Shown in pieces: positions 60,949 to 64,000 of a stretch of 64,000 nt of DNA. A program made the position numbers and the translations under genes. The notes beneath the pieces were generated by a model, which was not told the DNA's origin, ran no database searches, and saw only the letters and a list, made by a program, of their open reading frames with translations. Within the stretch, counting starts at the first letter, position 1, and each line of letters opens with the position of its first letter. This DNA comes from Stutzerimonas stutzeri (GTDB taxonomy: Bacteria; Pseudomonadota; Gammaproteobacteria; Pseudomonadales; Pseudomonadaceae), in the NCBI RefSeq assembly GCF_015291885.1, contig NZ_CP036186.1, positions 3,809,001 through 3,873,000 on the forward strand, in the 5' to 3' direction.

Positions 60949-60980
60949 CAAAAGGCGCCTAAGGCGCCTTTTGTGTTTTT
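60949..60980. terminator. Bidirectional Rho-independent terminator
   Basis: CAAAAGGCGCC (60949-60959) and GGCGCCTTTTG (60963-60973) with a TAA loop; T runs follow on the plus strand (to 60980) and As precede on the minus strand. It ends both ompW and the convergent epimerase gene. Confidence 0.92.
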
Positions 60981-60992
60981 AGAGTTCGCCTC

Positions 60993-61922
60993 TTACAAAC
61001 CCAACAACTTCGCCAACCCATCACGCATGCTGGTCGGCGGCTCTGGCAAGCGGTAGCGCTGCAATAGGCGTGCATTGTTCGCTCGCGAATGACGAATATC
61101 CCCCTGCCGTGCCGCCTGGTAGCTCACCTCAGGTAGCCCACCCAGTACATCACCAATAGCGCCGAGCAGCTGATTCAGCGAAGTGGCCTGATTCAGCCCT
61201 ACATTTACTGCGCCCTCCGGCGCCTCAGGCGACTCCAGCGCCTGCACCAACACCTCGACCAGATCGGCAACGTAAAGAAAATCGCGCGTCTGCTCGCCAT
61301 CGCCGAACACCGCAATCGGCAAACCCTTCTGCGCCCGCTCGGTGAAAATGCTGATCACGCCGGAATATGGCGAAGATGGATCCTGCCGCGGCCCGAAGAT
61401 GTTGAAGAAGCGGAACACCACTGGCTCCAGTCCGTGCTGACGGCGATAGAAGTCCAGGTAATGCTCGCTGGCCAACTTGTCTGCGGCGTAGGGCGTCAGC
61501 GGCGCCTTTGGCGTATCTTCATCGATGGCCTGGCCTTCACCGTTGTTACCGTAGACGGCTGCACTGGAAGCGAACAGCACCCGCTTCACACCAGCCTCAC
61601 GCATCGCTTCGCACAGATTCAGCGTACCGATAAGGTTGCTCTGATGAGTACCGAACGGGTCATCTACCGAAGCCTGGACTGATGCAACCGCAGCCAGATG
61701 CACCACCGCTTGGCAACCCTGCACCGCACGACGAACGCAAGCAGCGTCAGCCACATCACCGACCACCAGCTCGACACGCTCGTCCTGCGGCAGGTTTTCG
61801 CGCTTGCCGGTCGAGAGATTGTCCAGCACACGAACGGCATAGCCGCGCGCCAGCAACGCATCGACCAGGTTCGAGCCAATGAACCCGGCACCGCCGGTGA
61901 CCAGAATCGGGGCATCAGCCAT
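60993..61922 (-). CDS. NAD-dependent sugar-nucleotide epimerase/dehydratase (GalE-like)
   Basis: A 309-residue extended SDR. The NAD loop is VTGGAGFIGSNL, the catalytic Ser/Thr region SSAAVYGNNG and PYAADKLASEHY supply the YxxxK pair, and FFNIFGPRQDPSSPYSGVIS is the usual UDP-sugar region. Probably a UDP-Glc(NAc)/GalNAc-type epimerase for surface polysaccharide. ATG at 61922; it overlaps the next gene's stop by 8 bases. The substrate cannot be specified. Confidence 0.87.
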   Translation of the reverse strand: MADAPILVTGGAGFIGSNLVDALLARGYAVRVLDNLSTGKRENLPQDERVELVVGDVADAACVRRAVQGCQAVVHLAAVASVQASVDDPFGTHQSNLIGTLNLCEAMREAGVKRVLFASSAAVYGNNGEGQAIDEDTPKAPLTPYAADKLASEHYLDFYRRQHGLEPVVFRFFNIFGPRQDPSSPYSGVISIFTERAQKGLPIAVFGDGEQTRDFLYVADLVEVLVQALESPEAPEGAVNVGLNQATSLNQLLGAIGDVLGGLPEVSYQAARQGDIRHSRANNARLLQRYRLPEPPTSMRDGLAKLLGL

Positions 61923-62799
61923 GACGGTAATAGCGCTCCAGCAGGCTCGGCAACCCGGTGCGCCAGGCGCGGGGTTTGATGCCGAAAGTGGTGAATATCT
62001 TCTTGCAGGCGAGCACTCCATGCTGCGGCTCCGCCGCCGCGTCCAGGCAATCGGCGTGAGCAACAGCGGTCAGGTTGGCCGCGGCCACATTGCGGTATTT
62101 GCTTGCCTCACCGAGTAGTGCCTGAGCAACCAGCAGAGGAGTGGACGCCTCATGGCCGCCGTAGTGATAGGTGCCCCACAGAGGTGCCAGGCAATCAAGC
62201 TGCTTGAGCACCGCCAGAATGACCCGCGCAGCATCATCAACCGGTGTGGGATTGCCGCGCCGGTCGTCCGCCAGGAGAATCGGCTCGCTTTGCTCCAAAC
62301 GCTGCAGCACACGACCCAAGACCCCGTCGCGACTGTCATCGAGTAGCCAGCCAAAGCGCAGCAGTACGTGACGGGGACATAGCGAGCGCACGCTCTGCTC
62401 GATGCGCCAGAGCGCCCGACCCCGAGCATCCAGCGGTGCCACCTCATCCTTTTCGCTATAGGCCGTGGTCCGAGCGCCGTCGAATACACGGTAGCTCGAC
62501 GGCTGCAACAGCACGAAATCGTGATGCTGGCAAAGCTCGGCCAGGCGATCCACCGCATGCTCCTGAGCCGTGAGCGCCGCCTCGTTGGCCTGACCGCTCT
62601 GGAACCAGTCGTAGTAGTAGGCAAGGTTGATCACGACATCCGGACGGTTGTCGTCGAGCAACTGGGTAAGACTGGCGGCATCCCAGCCCTGGGCGGGCGG
62701 GCGCGGCGCGAGGAAACCGATGTCTTCCTCGGCGCCGAGGCGGATGAGCGCCTGGCCCAGGGCATTGCCGCCGCCCAACAGCATCAGGCGCATTCGCAT
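61915..62799 (-). CDS. RmlD-like SDR protein lacking the catalytic YxxxK motif
   Basis: A 294-residue Rossmann-fold protein similar in layout to dTDP-4-dehydrorhamnose reductase (RmlD): GGGNALGQALIRLG, VVINLAYYYDW, VLLQPSSYRVFDG, LRFGWLLDD and NPTPVDDAARVI. At the place of the YGxxKxxxE catalytic motif it has RGRALWRIEQ, so neither Tyr nor Lys is kept. A regulatory or structural role, or a changed chemistry, is likely. It is the gene above the epimerase. Start could be ATG at 62799 or 62793; the ribosome site does not decide. Confidence 0.75.
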   Translation of the reverse strand: MRMRLMLLGGGNALGQALIRLGAEEDIGFLAPRPPAQGWDAASLTQLLDDNRPDVVINLAYYYDWFQSGQANEAALTAQEHAVDRLAELCQHHDFVLLQPSSYRVFDGARTTAYSEKDEVAPLDARGRALWRIEQSVRSLCPRHVLLRFGWLLDDSRDGVLGRVLQRLEQSEPILLADDRRGNPTPVDDAARVILAVLKQLDCLAPLWGTYHYGGHEASTPLLVAQALLGEASKYRNVAAANLTAVAHADCLDAAAEPQHGVLACKKIFTTFGIKPRAWRTGLPSLLERYYRHG

Positions 62800-62809
62800 T
62801 CAGGAAACT

Positions 62810-63301
62810 CTAGAAGGGGATGTCGTCATCGAAGCTGTCATAGTCCGGCGCCGGCTGCTGCCGTGCGGCCGGCTGCTGCGGCTGAGCCTGCTGACGCGGA
62901 GCCTGTTGCGGCTCGCGCTGCGGGCGCGGCTGACGTGGCGCGTCATCGGAACTGCCGCCACGGCCGCCGAGCAGCTGCATGGTACCATTCATGTCGACGA
63001 CGATTTCGGTGGTGTAGCGCTTGACGCCATCCTTCTCCCACTCGCGAGTCTGCAGGCGGCCTTCGATGTAGCACTGCGAACCCTTGCGCAGGTACTCGCC
63101 GGCGATCTCGGCGACCTTGCCGAACAGCACCACACGGTGCCACTCGGTGCGCTCCTGAAGCTGACCGGTCTGCTTGTCCTTCCAGCTGTCGGTGGTTGCC
63201 AGCGTGATGTTGGTCACCGCATTGCCATTGGGCATGTAGCGGGTTTCCGGGTCGCCGCCGACATTGCCGATCAAGATGACTTTGTTTACCCCTCTGGCCA
63301 T
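62810..63301 (-). CDS. ssb: Single-stranded DNA-binding protein
   Basis: A 163-residue SSB: OB fold starting [20 protein letters not shown], with [20 protein letters not shown], then a Gln/Pro-rich linker and the acidic tip SFDDDIPF that binds repair partners. ATG at 63301 has GAGGAG upstream. The MFS gene follows upstream on the same strand, as next to ssb in P. aeruginosa. Confidence 0.95.
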   Translation of the reverse strand: MARGVNKVILIGNVGGDPETRYMPNGNAVTNITLATTDSWKDKQTGQLQERTEWHRVVLFGKVAEIAGEYLRKGSQCYIEGRLQTREWEKDGVKRYTTEIVVDMNGTMQLLGGRGGSSDDAPRQPRPQREPQQAPRQQAQPQQPAARQQPAPDYDSFDDDIPF

Positions 63302-63468
63302 GGGTAACTCCTCTTGGAACATTGAATTTAAGTGGGCTCACCGATGGCGATCCTGCTACCAGGAGACCCGATGACCGCGAATCTTACCTCAGCCACCCTT
63401 TACGGCCAACCGACGCTCCTTCAAGTTGCGCCTGGGCATGCACTAACCAAGCTGCACGCGGAGTGCGT

Positions 63469-64000
63469 TCATGCCACCAGGCGATCCAGTGCGTCCCGAT
63501 CCAGCTGTTGTGTATCGACTTTGATATAAGCCGCAGCCTCATCGAAAACGATTAGCACGTCACTGACACCAGCTACCTGCAGCAGATCATTCTCAAGACC
63601 GGCGTTGCCCAACGCGCCAGTGGAGAGCGGTAGACGCAAGCTGGTCACGTAAGGCGGCTCGCGCATGCTGAAGGCGATCACGAACCAAAGCGCACACAGC
63701 GCAGCGCAACCGATGAACACCAGCGCCAGCCCGCCTTGTTGATAAAGCACACCACCCAGGATGCCGCCCAGCCCGGCGCCAAGGAACTGACTGGTGGAGT
63801 AGACCCCCATCGCCGTGCCCTTGCCGCCCGCCGGCGCCACCTTGCTGATCAGTGAAGGCAACGAAGCTTCCAGCAGGTTGAAGGCCACGAAGAAGCCGAC
63901 CATGCCTACCACCAACATCCACAAGCCGTTGCCAAACCACCAGAAAAAAAGCTCACAAAGCAGCAGCGCCGCGACCGCGCCCAGCAGCACTCGACGCATC
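63469..64000 (-). CDS. MFS transporter, 3' end only
   Basis: The last 177 or so residues of a major facilitator superfamily transporter, with the last four to five helices (ALLLCELFFWWFGNGLWML, TAMGVYSTSQFLGAGLGGILGG, LALVFIGCAALCALWFVIAF). After them comes a soluble tail of about 60 residues (NDLLQVAGVSDVLIVFDEAA) resembling a heavy-metal-associated-type fold without its CxxC. The 5' end lies beyond the right edge; the Met at 63999 is internal. In P. aeruginosa an MFS gene stands between ssb and uvrA in the same order. Confidence 0.85.
   Translation of the reverse strand, partial: MRRVLLGAVAALLLCELFFWWFGNGLWMLVVGMVGFFVAFNLLEASLPSLISKVAPAGGKGTAMGVYSTSQFLGAGLGGILGGVLYQQGGLALVFIGCAALCALWFVIAFSMREPPYVTSLRLPLSTGALGNAGLENDLLQVAGVSDVLIVFDEAAAYIKVDTQQLDRDALDRLVA

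Noticed and set aside
1..64000. CRISPR arrays, tRNA or rRNA genes, insertion sequences with transposases, prophage genes
   Set aside because: None seen: no regularly spaced identical repeats, no cloverleaf sequences recognised, and no transposase or integrase frame.

Overview
The window is GC-rich proteobacterial chromosome. It is most likely from a Pseudomonas-group gammaproteobacterium, with Stutzerimonas (P. stutzeri group) the best guess. The reasons are a PctA-type 629-residue amino-acid chemoreceptor, the gene order nrdR-ribD-ribE-ribBA-ribH-nusB-thiL-pgpA with ribA nearby, the atoE/gntP/bdhA ketone-body block, the ssb-MFS pair, Zur-, Anr- and Fur-like sites of pseudomonad type, and AACAACAA (Crc/Hfq-type) leaders. 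This assignment is inference; no rRNA or tRNA gene is present to settle it.

Layout. 0-4 kb: a fragment of a cation:proton antiporter RCK domain, an EAL-domain phosphodiesterase with an apparent N-terminal frameshift, a DJ-1/PfpI protein and an amino-acid chemoreceptor. 4-17 kb: aromatic amino-acid catabolism. Two NSS-family Na+/amino-acid symporters flank 4-hydroxyphenylpyruvate dioxygenase, a short-form homogentisate dioxygenase, a short-form fumarylacetoacetate hydrolase and maleylacetoacetate isomerase. A Leu/Phe/Val-type dehydrogenase, a fused indolepyruvate:ferredoxin oxidoreductase and a divergent Lrp/AsnC regulator follow. 17-23 kb: short-chain fatty acid and 3-hydroxybutyrate use (atoE, gntP-like, bdhA) with a sigma-54 promoter and upstream inverted repeats, then a PRPP-synthetase homologue. 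Nearly all these catabolic genes have an AACAACAA-like A-rich motif just upstream of the ribosome binding site, which suggests one Crc/Hfq catabolite-repression regulon.

23-29 kb: Fpg/Nei glycosylase, RluA-type pseudouridine synthase, then a compact envelope-sensing island (three PepSY-type small periplasmic proteins, a CusF-like copper protein, an OmpR-type regulator and a histidine kinase), plus two tiny genes. 29-36 kb: a WYL regulator resembling CapW/BrxR, a 747-bp non-coding element with perfect 19-bp terminal inverted repeats enclosing two opposed copies of a hairpin-rich unit, and sbcDC. 36-39 kb: cobalamin riboswitch, btuB and a btuF-like binding protein. 39-47 kb: riboflavin, thiamine and phospholipid housekeeping cluster, including an FMN riboswitch with a 147-nt peripheral insertion and a short upstream ORF overlapping ribE.

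47-55 kb: lipoprotein, methyltransferase, thpR, a YeeE/TusA sulfur pair, a CnoX-type thioredoxin, and a Zur-box operon (DUF2796, ABC ATPase, FtsX-like permease, DUF3299). 55-60 kb: a TonB2-like energy-transduction operon (DUF3450, TtpC-like, ExbB, ExbD, TonB, TPR) behind a Fur-like box. 60-64 kb: ompW with an Anr/FNR-type site, two sugar-nucleotide SDR genes, ssb, and the 3' end of an MFS gene running off the right edge. A family of GTAGGGTGGA...TCCACCCTAC palindromes is scattered through the gaps.
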